NCBI RefSeq assembly: GCF_018343695.1
Contig: NZ_JAGYPJ010000001.1
Coordinates: forward strand, 3,704,001 to 3,768,000
From: Lederbergia citrisecunda
GTDB taxonomy: Bacteria; Bacillota; Bacilli; Bacillales; Bacillaceae_C
Length of the DNA stretch: 64,000 nt
Direction: 5' to 3'
Translations under genes and position numbers: made by a program
In this document: positions 55,828 through 63,255 of the stretch, piece after piece
How the letters are laid out: each line of letters starts with the position of its first letter
Numbering within the stretch: position 1 is the stretch's first letter
Notes under the pieces: generated by a model
The model's database searches: none
What the model was told of the DNA's origin: nothing
Seen by the model: only the letters and a program-made list of their open reading frames with translations

Positions 55828-56163
55828 AGGTACTTGTCCATCGATTTTATCGAAGCTTAGGGCCTCAATAGCCCGATTGAGGTACTGAGCCAGTGATATT
55901 ATCGAGGCTTAGGGTCTCAATAACGATATAGAGGTACTGAGCCAGTGATATTATCGAGGCTTAAGGTCTCAATAACGCGATTGAGGTACTTGGTCAATGA
56001 ATTCGACGGTGCTTAAGGTCTCAAAAGCGGATTTGAGGTACTAGGCTAACGATTTTAACGGCTCTTAAGGTCTCAAAGGCGAGATTAAGGTACTTGGCCA
56101 CCGATTTCAATAATGCTTAGGGTCTCAATGGGCAAGATTAAGGTTCTTAAGGTCTCTTTCCAT
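55828..56163 (+). repeat. 52-bp tandem repeat array, about 6.4 copies
   Basis: AGGTACT recurs at 55828, 55880, 55932, 55984, 56036 and 56088, exactly 52 bp apart, with a diverged last copy (AGGTTCT) at 56141. Each unit reads roughly AGGTACT-(18 to 20 variable)-GCTTAAGGTCTCAA-T-(5 to 6)-ATTG, so CTCAAT and ATTGAG (running into the next AGGTACT) form a small hairpin at each junction. The repeats are imperfect and have no unique spacers. The array fills most of the 586-bp truA-rplM gap and has no ORF of note. Confidence 0.9.
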
Positions 56164-56263
56164 AGCTGCACGGCTTTTATTGTACGAGATCTGAATGGAA
56201 TTGCATAATTCCAAAAAACAACATTTTTTTATGAAACAACTTCACCTGGTGTTCAAAAATTTC

Positions 56264-56292
56264 TTGACTTTACTTGTCAAAAACGATATCAT
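56264..56292 (+). promoter_or_regulatory. rplM-rpsI promoter
   Basis: TTGACT (56264-56269) and TATCAT (56287-56292) with exactly 17 bp between, downstream of the repeat array. Confidence 0.8.
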
Positions 56293-56299
56293 ATCCTAT

Positions 56300-56393
56300 G
56301 GTATTGTTTTTAACCCCACGATAAGCCCCGGAAACTTATTGTGATTGAAATAAATACGAACTTGGAATTTTGTTAAATTTAGGAGGGTAATCA
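56300..56393 (+). promoter_or_regulatory. L13 leader RNA
   Basis: CACGATAAG (56317-56325) and CTTATTGTG (56335-56343) form a 9-bp stem with loop CCCCGGAAA, in the untranslated region between the promoter and rplM. Bacillus rplM is known to carry an L13 autoregulatory leader here; the hairpin and place agree. Confidence 0.72.
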
Positions 56394-56831
56394 ATGCGTA
56401 CTACGTATATGGCTAAAGCCAGTGAAATCGAACGTAAATGGTACGTTGTAGACGCTGAAGGCAAAACTCTTGGTCGTCTTGCATCAGAAGTTGCGTCCAT
56501 TTTGCGAGGTAAACATAAACCAACTTTCACGCCACATGTTGATACTGGCGATCATGTAATCCTTATTAATGCTGATAAAATTGAATTGACTGGTAAAAAG
56601 CTTTCTGACAAAATCTATTACCGCCATTCAGGATTTGCAGGCGGATTGAAAACTAGAACTGCTGGAGAAATGCGTGCAAAGTATCCAACAAAAATGCTTG
56701 AGCTTGCAATTAAAGGCATGCTCCCTAAAGGTTCTTTAGGTCGTCAAATGGGTAAAAAATTGCACGTTTACGCTGGATCTGAGCATCCACATCAAGCACA
56801 AAAACCGGAAGTATACGAGCTTCGCGGGTAA
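56394..56831 (+). CDS. rplM: 50S ribosomal protein L13
   Basis: 145 aa starting [34 protein letters not shown]. Early 50S assembly protein. Contains [46 protein letters not shown] upstream. Followed 20 bp later by rpsI. Confidence 0.97.
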   Translation: MRTTYMAKASEIERKWYVVDAEGKTLGRLASEVASILRGKHKPTFTPHVDTGDHVILINADKIELTGKKLSDKIYYRHSGFAGGLKTRTAGEMRAKYPTKMLELAIKGMLPKGSLGRQMGKKLHVYAGSEHPHQAQKPEVYELRG

Positions 56832-56851
56832 ATTAAAGGGAGGGCATTACA

Positions 56852-57244
56852 TTGGCACAAGTTCAATACTATGGTACAGGTCGCCGTAAAAGCTCTGTTG
56901 CCCGCGTACGTTTAGTACCAGGCGAAGGCCGTATCATTATTAACGATCGTGATGTAGAAGACTATATTCCATTCGCAGCTTTACGCGAAGTCATTAAACA
57001 GCCACTTACAGCAACTGAAACAGTAGGAAACTACAACGTTCTTGTTTCTGTAAAAGGCGGCGGTTATACAGGTCAAGCAGGAGCTATCCGTCACGGAATC
57101 GCTCGCGCTTTGCTTGAAGCAGATCCTGAATACCGTGGAACACTTAAGCGTGCAGGTCTATTAACTCGTGACCCACGTATGAAAGAACGTAAAAAATACG
57201 GACTTAAAGGCGCACGTCGTGCACCACAGTTCTCAAAACGTTAA
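56852..57244 (+). CDS. rpsI: 30S ribosomal protein S9
   Basis: 130 aa, with [16 protein letters not shown] and the C-terminal [17 protein letters not shown] tail whose last arginine touches P-site tRNA. TTG 56852 is the start, with AAAGGGAGGGC 7 bp upstream. Confidence 0.96.
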   Translation: MAQVQYYGTGRRKSSVARVRLVPGEGRIIINDRDVEDYIPFAALREVIKQPLTATETVGNYNVLVSVKGGGYTGQAGAIRHGIARALLEADPEYRGTLKRAGLLTRDPRMKERKKYGLKGARRAPQFSKR

Positions 57245-57276
57245 TCTTAATAAAAACATTAATATATCAACGTTTA

Positions 57277-57313
57277 CAGGCTATCTCTTTTATGAAGAGA
57301 TAGCCTGTTTTTG
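57277..57313 (+). terminator. terminator after rpsI
   Basis: CAGGCTATCTCTT and AAGAGATAGCCTG form a perfect 13-bp stem with a 5-nt loop followed by TTTTTG. Confidence 0.93.
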
Positions 57314-57404
57314 TTTATGGAAAAGTAAGTGAATGTAATTAATTCACTTAGTGCTTTTGAATGATTCATCAAGAAATATCTTTTCAAGAGATGGCTGTCC
57401 GCTT

Positions 57405-57668
57405 CTACATGTAGACATCTATTTTATATTGACTAAAAGCTCGTATGATTTCAGCAATTTTTTTCTCATGATCAAGTGTAATGGTTAAATACGACTCTGT
57501 TGTTTCTAAGACCTTCCCCACTGAATGAAGCCATTGTTTTAGAGTAAGCTGCTCTGATTTAGAGATCAAAGAATGCTTAGACTTTGCTGTGAGCGTTGAT
57601 CGATAGTAGGATCTAAATTTGTCCATTGTGCCGATTTTAATTACATGACCATCTTTCATAATGGCGAT
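57405..57668 (-). pseudogene. remnant of an ABC transporter ATPase C terminus
   Basis: The 84-aa frame begins MKDGHVIKIGTMDKFR, which is the usual sequence just after the switch region of an ABC ATPase (IMKDGHVIKIG). The conserved reading continues three codons upstream of the ATG as IAI before hitting a stop, so homology starts inside what was a longer gene. The Walker A, signature and Walker B regions are missing. The rest looks like a C-terminal extension. No partner permease is nearby, so this is the decayed tail of a lost operon. The rest of 57314-57404 and 57669-57750 shows nothing else I recognise. Confidence 0.6.
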
Positions 57669-57762
57669 TCACGTACAAATTTTCTTCACTTAATATGTAA
57701 ATGCTTTGTAAATAAAAATTTTACAAAATCTTAGTGTTGCAAGGGTTTTTGCTTAATATTTG

Positions 57763-57790
57763 TTTTGTATATTTATTGTGTAATACAAAA
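57763..57790 (+). promoter_or_regulatory. inverted repeat, possible operator of the transporter operon
   Basis: TTTTGTAT (57763-57770) and ATACAAAA (57783-57790) are perfect 8-bp inverted arms 12 bp apart, 31 bp upstream of the first gene. A weak TTGCTT (57749-57754)-17 bp-TTTATT promoter overlaps it. A site for the DeoR regulator encoded in the operon is an inference. Confidence 0.45.
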
Positions 57791-57820
57791 TAAAAACAAA
57801 CATTCGGGAGGAAAATGACC

Positions 57821-58930
57821 ATGTCTTGGATTCGTAATTGGAAAAAAGGAATCATCGGTGTAATGACTATTTCAATGTTAGCAGCTTGTTCATCAAACAA
57901 TAGCATGAATGGTTCAAGTGCAGGCGAGGAAACGGATTTTAACCAATTGACATTGGCTCAAATAGAAGAAAAAGCAAAAGTAGAAGGTAAAGTAAATTCA
58001 GTAGGGATGCCGGATACTTGGGCAAACTGGGTGGAAACTTGGGATGAGTTGGGAGCAAAGTATAATTTGCAACATTCGGATACAGATATGTCTAGTGCAG
58101 AAGAGCTAGCGAAATTTGCAGCAGAAAAGAAAGATGCAACAGCTGACATTGGTGATGTTGGAATTGCCTTTGGGCCGATTGCAAAAGAGCAAGGTTTGAC
58201 TCTTTCTTATAAAACATCTTACTGGGATGACATTCCAGCTTGGGCAAAAGATGATAATGGAGACTGGATTGTTGGATATACAGGCACGATGGCTTTTATT
58301 ACCGATAAAAATAACGTAAAAAATGCACCCGCGTCTTGGGACGATCTAAAAAATGGAAATTACAAAGTTAGTATAGGGGACGCCCTAACTGCAAACCAAG
58401 CACAATTCGCTATTTTAGCAGCTGCCTATGCATTCGGCGGAAACGAAAAGAATATTCAACCTGGTATTGATTTCTTTGCAGATTTAGCAAAACAAGGCCG
58501 ATTATCTGCTGGGGATCCAAGTGTTGCTAATCTTGAAAAAGGCGAAATTGATGTTGCTTTAGTTTGGGATTTTAACGCACTAGGCTATCGTAAACAAATT
58601 GATGAAGCGCGTTTTGACGTAACGATTCCAGAAGAGGCTTCTGTTACATCTGGTTATGCCACTGTTATTAACAAGTACGCAAAAAATCCGCATGCGGCGA
58701 TGTTAGCTCGTGAATACATTCTTTCAGATGCGGGGCAAGAAAATTTAGCAAAAGGATATGCTCGTCCAATTCGTGAAAATGTTAAATTATCAAATGAAGT
58801 TCAAGCTCTTTTATTGCCAAATGAAATGTATAAAAATGCTCAACCAGTGAGCGATCAAAAAGCTTGGGAAGACACAACAAAAAAGATTCCGCAAATGTGG
58901 CAGGAACAGGTGTTAATCCATGTCAAATAA
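57821..58930 (+). CDS. ABC transporter solute-binding lipoprotein
   Basis: 369 aa, type II periplasmic-binding fold of the iron/spermidine/aminoethylphosphonate group. The signal peptide ends in lipobox LAAC (C23), followed by a serine/asparagine-rich linker, so it is anchored outside the membrane. Ligand-contact regions may include the TWANWVETW and GYTGTMAFITDKNNVKNAPASWDDL segments. ATG 57821 is 9 bp after GGGAGG; ATG 57815 is closer to that site. It overlaps the phosphodiesterase gene by 11 nt. The substrate is not evident; neighbours suggest an organophosphate or phosphonate. Confidence 0.82.
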   Translation: MSWIRNWKKGIIGVMTISMLAACSSNNSMNGSSAGEETDFNQLTLAQIEEKAKVEGKVNSVGMPDTWANWVETWDELGAKYNLQHSDTDMSSAEELAKFAAEKKDATADIGDVGIAFGPIAKEQGLTLSYKTSYWDDIPAWAKDDNGDWIVGYTGTMAFITDKNNVKNAPASWDDLKNGNYKVSIGDALTANQAQFAILAAAYAFGGNEKNIQPGIDFFADLAKQGRLSAGDPSVANLEKGEIDVALVWDFNALGYRKQIDEARFDVTIPEEASVTSGYATVINKYAKNPHAAMLAREYILSDAGQENLAKGYARPIRENVKLSNEVQALLLPNEMYKNAQPVSDQKAWEDTTKKIPQMWQEQVLIHVK

Positions 58931-59747
58931 TCGCTTAATCCTGGTCGTTGTGGATGCGTTACGTTTTGATACAGCATGTTCACATATGGGATTTATGCAG
59001 CATCTTGTTGAACAAAGAAAGGTCGCACGTTATGTAGTGAAGTCGGAAGTCCCTTCGTTATCTCGGCCGTTATACGAAACCATTTTAACTGGAACGCCAC
59101 CTTTCGTTCATGGCATTGTCGGCAATGGGGTCATTCGATTATCAACACAAGAAAGTCTATTTCATTTAGCAAGACGCAGCGGGAAGAAAACCGCTGCAGC
59201 TGCTTATTATTGGGTAAGCGAGCTATATAGTCATGCGCCTTTTCGACATGGAGTGGATCGAATTCAATTGGAAAAAGACGCTCCAATTGAAAATGGACTA
59301 TTTTATTTTGAAGATCATTATCCAGATAGTCACTTATTCGCCGAAGCACAGTGGCTTGTTTCAGAAAAAAATCCGGATTTTCTCTATATTCATCCGATGA
59401 ATGTAGATGATGATGGACATAAATTTACAGCGGATTCTGTTCAATATAGAAATCGCGTTTTGGCTACAGATGCCCTATTGGCACAGACGTTGCCTATTTG
59501 GTTGGACCTTGGTTATGACATCATCGTAACAGCTGACCATGGGATGACGATTGATGGTAATCATGGCGGCAATACAACAGCTGATCGCCATGTTCCGTTA
59601 TTTATTGCTTCTAATAAAGTGAAACCGATTATTCAAGAGCAGATCGTTTCACAGTTGCAAATAGCGCCGCTTGCATGTCATTTACTCGGTATTGATCCAT
59701 CTGAAGCAATGGCCCCTCTACTCATGCCGGGTCTAGTCGATCAATAA
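58920..59747 (+). CDS. alkaline-phosphatase-superfamily phosphodiesterase (NPP/PhnA-like)
   Basis: 275 aa without signal peptide, so cytosolic. Zinc ligands of the nucleotide pyrophosphatase/phosphonoacetate hydrolase group are visible: D12 in VVVDALRFD, DDDGHKF in the middle, D206/H207 in TADHGM, and the histidine of GNHGGN. The nucleophile position in VPSLSRPLYETILTG is serine (S48) rather than the usual threonine. PPFVHGIVGNG follows. It would hydrolyse an imported phosphodiester or phosphonate. Overlaps the binding protein gene; followed by a hairpin before the permeases. Confidence 0.8.
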   Translation: MSNNRLILVVVDALRFDTACSHMGFMQHLVEQRKVARYVVKSEVPSLSRPLYETILTGTPPFVHGIVGNGVIRLSTQESLFHLARRSGKKTAAAAYYWVSELYSHAPFRHGVDRIQLEKDAPIENGLFYFEDHYPDSHLFAEAQWLVSEKNPDFLYIHPMNVDDDGHKFTADSVQYRNRVLATDALLAQTLPIWLDLGYDIIVTADHGMTIDGNHGGNTTADRHVPLFIASNKVKPIIQEQIVSQLQIAPLACHLLGIDPSEAMAPLLMPGLVDQ

Positions 59748-59757
59748 AGTAAAACTT

Positions 59758-59815
59758 CTATCAGTGGGGAAGTTAGGACTTAGCGTTCTTCAGTAGCCTT
59801 CCTCCCTTCTGATAG
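59758..59815 (+). other. intercistronic hairpin between phosphodiesterase and permease genes
   Basis: CTATCAG (59758-59764) and CTGATAG (59809-59815) are perfect arms; inside, GGGGAAG and CTTCCTCC can extend the stem. No T run follows. In an otherwise overlapping operon this 109-bp gap is unique, suggesting an mRNA-processing or stability element that keeps upstream gene products more abundant. Confidence 0.5.
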
Positions 59816-59856
59816 TTAGTTAAACTAATCTGTGATAAAAGGGAGACATCAAGATT

Positions 59857-60693
59857 ATGAATGGAAAAAAAAGCGTACTTCTCATATTAGTTCCGTTCGC
59901 TTTATTGATGACGTTCTTCTTTCTCGTCCCACTCATTTACATGTTGGTAAGCAGTTTTTCTAATAGTTATGGGTTTACTTTAGAACATTATCAAGAAGCG
60001 TTATCAAGCTCCTATATTTTGCAAGGGTTTAAAAACAGTTTCGCTTTGTCTGTCGTTTCAGCATTCATTGCCCTCGTCGTTTCTTTATTTGGGGTGTTTG
60101 CGATGATGTATTTTCCCGAACAGATCCGCGAAAGATTATTGATTCTATCCAATTTAACCTCTAACTTTTCTGGTGTTCCACTTGCTTTTGCATTTATTGT
60201 GCTACTAGGGAATAGTGGTCTTTTTACATTAGCGCTTCATTCATTTGGCTGGGACTTATCCTTTTCTCTTTATAGTTGGTCAGGTCTTTTACTCATTTAT
60301 ATTTACTTTCAACTTCCTCTGGCAATTATGCTTTTATATCCAATTTATTATGGAATTCAACAACAGTGGAAAGATGCCGCAGCGTTATTAGGAGCTTCAT
60401 CGGTAACATTTTGGAGAAGAATCGGTCTGCCCATCATATTCCCCGGTATTGCAGGAACGTTTACCATTTTGTTCGCCAATGCGATGGGGGCCTATGCATC
60501 GGCTTATGCTTTAACAGGGAGTAATTTTAACCTAACATCCATTCGGATCGGGGCATTGATTACAGGAGATATCTTTGCTCAACCAGAATTAGCGAGTGCG
60601 ATTGCAGTCCTACTTGGTATGATCATGATTATCGTTATGTTGCTTAGTGAATGGCTCGTCAAAAAAACGAGAAGGGATTTGTTGAAGCGATGA
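59857..60693 (+). CDS. ABC transporter permease 1
   Basis: 278 aa with about six transmembrane helices and a BPD_transp_1 domain. The EAA coupling loop reads DAAALLGASSVTFWRRIGLPIIFPGI, typical of spermidine/iron/phosphonate-type importers. AAAGGGAGAC precedes ATG 59857. Its stop overlaps the second permease start (ATGA). Confidence 0.87.
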   Translation: MNGKKSVLLILVPFALLMTFFFLVPLIYMLVSSFSNSYGFTLEHYQEALSSSYILQGFKNSFALSVVSAFIALVVSLFGVFAMMYFPEQIRERLLILSNLTSNFSGVPLAFAFIVLLGNSGLFTLALHSFGWDLSFSLYSWSGLLLIYIYFQLPLAIMLLYPIYYGIQQQWKDAAALLGASSVTFWRRIGLPIIFPGIAGTFTILFANAMGAYASAYALTGSNFNLTSIRIGALITGDIFAQPELASAIAVLLGMIMIIVMLLSEWLVKKTRRDLLKR

Positions 60694-61469
60694 AAAAATT
60701 TACAATCATTATGCTCACCCTGATCGGATTATATTTAGCTTTGCCGATTCTCGCAACAGCGTTGTATGCATTTTCAACAGAATGGAATAAAACCATTTTA
60801 CCGGAAGGATTAACATTCGAATGGATTGGTACGCTCTTTCAAGATGCTCGCTTTATCGAAGCGTTCGGCCGATCTGTTCTTCTTTCAGGAGGAGCGGTTA
60901 TCATTTCAATTTTGTTTATAGTGCCGGCGATTTTCGTGATCGTCTTATACTTTCCAAATCTAGAAAAGTGGTTTCAGGCAAGTATTGTGATGGTGTACGC
61001 TTTCCCAGGTGTTATTCTAGCCGTTGGTTTAATTCGATTTTATTCAGGAACAAGTCTGCCAATGATACTCACTGTAGTAGGAGTATATGTCATTAGTGTC
61101 CTTCCGTATATGTACCAAGGAACACGAAATAGCTTGAGGAATGTGCAAGGCCGTCAACTAATGGATGCGGCAGAATTATTAGGTGCTTCAAAAATAGACG
61201 CTTTCCGTAAAGTATTGCTTCCGTCGGTATATCCGGGGTTATTCGTTTCAGCATTGTTATCGTTTTCCGTATTATTTGGTGAATTTGTTTTGATTAACCT
61301 TGTTGTTGGTTCTCGTTTTGAAACTGTTCAAACTTATTTAATGGCGAAATTAAGTACAAGCGGTCATATTGCGAGTGCAATTGTGTTCGTATACATCGTG
61401 TTGATGGGGATTTTGACGATGGTGATGGCGCTATTAACGAATAAAACGAAAGGGATGACGCGTACATGA
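60690..61469 (+). CDS. ABC transporter permease 2
   Basis: 259 aa with about six transmembrane helices; the coupling loop reads DAAELLGASKIDAFRKVLLPSVYPGLF. ATG 60690 overlaps the previous stop; the longer open frame from 60651 lies inside permease 1 and is not used. Stop overlaps the ATPase start by 4 nt. Two non-identical permeases indicate a heterodimeric channel. Confidence 0.87.
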   Translation: MKKFTIIMLTLIGLYLALPILATALYAFSTEWNKTILPEGLTFEWIGTLFQDARFIEAFGRSVLLSGGAVIISILFIVPAIFVIVLYFPNLEKWFQASIVMVYAFPGVILAVGLIRFYSGTSLPMILTVVGVYVISVLPYMYQGTRNSLRNVQGRQLMDAAELLGASKIDAFRKVLLPSVYPGLFVSALLSFSVLFGEFVLINLVVGSRFETVQTYLMAKLSTSGHIASAIVFVYIVLMGILTMVMALLTNKTKGMTRT

Positions 61470-62470
61470 GTCAAGTATTGTTAAAAGACGTCCATAAACA
61501 ATATCGAGATACTAATGTTCTAACTGGAATCGATATGAATATTCAAGACGGTGAATTTGTTACGTTACTTGGACCAAGTGGCTGTGGGAAAAGTACGATC
61601 TTACGTATTTTGTCCGGTCTAACAGATGCGACTGGCGGTACGGTGATGATCGATGGAAAAGACATGAAGAATATTCCCCCTAAAAAGCGTAAAGTGGGTA
61701 TGGTGTTTCAATCATATGCACTATTTCCGAATATGACGGTGTTTGAAAATGTTGCATTTGGTTTAAAAATGAACAAAAAATCAACAAATGAAGTGGAAGA
61801 ACGTGTAGAAAGTATGTTAGAGCTTGTTGGTCTGCAAGAAAAGAAAAAGTCGTATCCGCATGAGCTATCTGGCGGTCAGCAGCAACGGGTCGCACTTGCT
61901 CGCTCACTCGTTGTTCGTCCGAAGGTATTGTTACTTGATGAACCGTTAAGTGCGCTTGATGCACAAATTCGGAAGCATTTGCAAGTCGAACTACGTATGA
62001 TTCAACGTGAATTGAATATGACGATGATTCTTGTTACACATGACCAAGAAGAAGCGATGTCTGTATCTGATCGCATTTTCGTCATGAATAAGGGGAAAAT
62101 TGCGCAAGAAGGAACACCATCTGAAATTTATACAAGGCCTAAAACCGAATTTGTTGCAAATTTTATTGGCCGATATAATGTTTTTTCAAAGGAGCAACTT
62201 GGTACTTTGCTTGGGGAAAATATAGAGATGTCTGCAGATAAATACGCGATTCGCCCTGAATCGATCCATATACAATCACAACCCTCCTCCTACCCATTAC
62301 GAGCTATTGCCGGCGATTCTGTTATGAATGGAAATGTGATCCGGACAACATTTTATTCCGATGGCAAGCAATTTACGACGGAACAATTACATCACCGTGC
62401 CCCAACTTTTGTGCACGGGATGGAGTATCAATTATTTGTCGAACCAGAGGATGTTATTGCTTTATCATGA
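61466..62470 (+). CDS. ABC transporter ATPase
   Basis: 334 aa with N-terminal ATPase domain (Walker A GPSGCGKS, Q-loop VFQSYALFPNMTVFENV, signature LSGGQQQR, Walker B VLLLDEPLSALD, switch VTHDQEEAM) and a C-terminal TOBE-type beta domain (about 235-334). This is the PotA/FbpC/PhnT class. It overlaps both neighbours by 4 nt. Confidence 0.9.
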   Translation: MSQVLLKDVHKQYRDTNVLTGIDMNIQDGEFVTLLGPSGCGKSTILRILSGLTDATGGTVMIDGKDMKNIPPKKRKVGMVFQSYALFPNMTVFENVAFGLKMNKKSTNEVEERVESMLELVGLQEKKKSYPHELSGGQQQRVALARSLVVRPKVLLLDEPLSALDAQIRKHLQVELRMIQRELNMTMILVTHDQEEAMSVSDRIFVMNKGKIAQEGTPSEIYTRPKTEFVANFIGRYNVFSKEQLGTLLGENIEMSADKYAIRPESIHIQSQPSSYPLRAIAGDSVMNGNVIRTTFYSDGKQFTTEQLHHRAPTFVHGMEYQLFVEPEDVIALS

Positions 62471-63255
62471 ATGATATAAAGGAAGAACGACAGCGGCTAA
62501 TTATTCAATGGGTGAAAGAGGAGAAGCGTGTATCTGTTGCAAAAATGGCGACAACGTTTTCTGTCACCCCAGAAACGATTCGCCGAGACTTGAACGAGTT
62601 AGAGGAGATGGAACAGTTAACTCGAATACATGGGGGAGCTGTCCCGTTTACAAAACTAGAAGAAGAACAAGCCTTTTTACGAAAACTTGATATCAATCGG
62701 AGCGAAAAAATACAAATTGCTTTAGAAGCGATATCACGAATTGAAGATGGAGATACGATTGCAATCGATGTTGGAACGACAACGGTTCATATTGCTGATT
62801 ACATTCGAGATTTACAGAGTTTAACAGTTGTAACGAATTCGATTGCTGCAGCCGATCGTTTTAACCAAGCAATTGAGGAAAAGAGAGTGACCGGAAAGGT
62901 GATCATGCTAGGTGGGGTGTCGAACCCCGCGCAATCCTCTGTCTCAGGTGCCATGACACTCGAGTGGCTAAGTCATATGCATTTGGATAAAGCGTTTATT
63001 TCCTGTGGCGGAATGGTTGGAGATACAATCTATGATTATGATTTAGATGAATCGCTCGTTTCAGCGAAAATGATGGAGTGCAGTAAGAAGTGTATTTTGC
63101 TCGCGGATTCATCGAAAATAGGTGTTCCTTCATTCTTTTCTTTTGCACAGGCGAACCAATTCGATGAAGTCATAAGTGATCAGCTTTGTCCGATAGAATG
63201 GAATAATTGGTACACAAAATGGACGATCGTAAAGGAGAGTCAAGTAGAATGTTAA
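62467..63255 (+). CDS. DeoR-family transcriptional regulator
   Basis: 262 aa. N-terminal helix-turn-helix (VSVAKMATTFSVTPETIRRDLNELEEM, then RIHGGAVPF) and a DeoRC sugar-phosphate-type sensor domain (about 75-235, with IAIDVGTTTVHIADYI). DeoR regulators usually respond to phosphorylated sugars or similar metabolites. It overlaps the ATPase by 4 nt and the PHP gene by 7 nt, so it is coregulated with the transporter it probably represses. Confidence 0.9.
   Translation: MNDIKEERQRLIIQWVKEEKRVSVAKMATTFSVTPETIRRDLNELEEMEQLTRIHGGAVPFTKLEEEQAFLRKLDINRSEKIQIALEAISRIEDGDTIAIDVGTTTVHIADYIRDLQSLTVVTNSIAAADRFNQAIEEKRVTGKVIMLGGVSNPAQSSVSGAMTLEWLSHMHLDKAFISCGGMVGDTIYDYDLDESLVSAKMMECSKKCILLADSSKIGVPSFFSFAQANQFDEVISDQLCPIEWNNWYTKWTIVKESQVEC

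Noticed and set aside
55828-56163. CRISPR array
   Set aside because: Units are contiguous 52-bp imperfect copies with no conserved repeat separated by unique spacers, and no cas genes are near.
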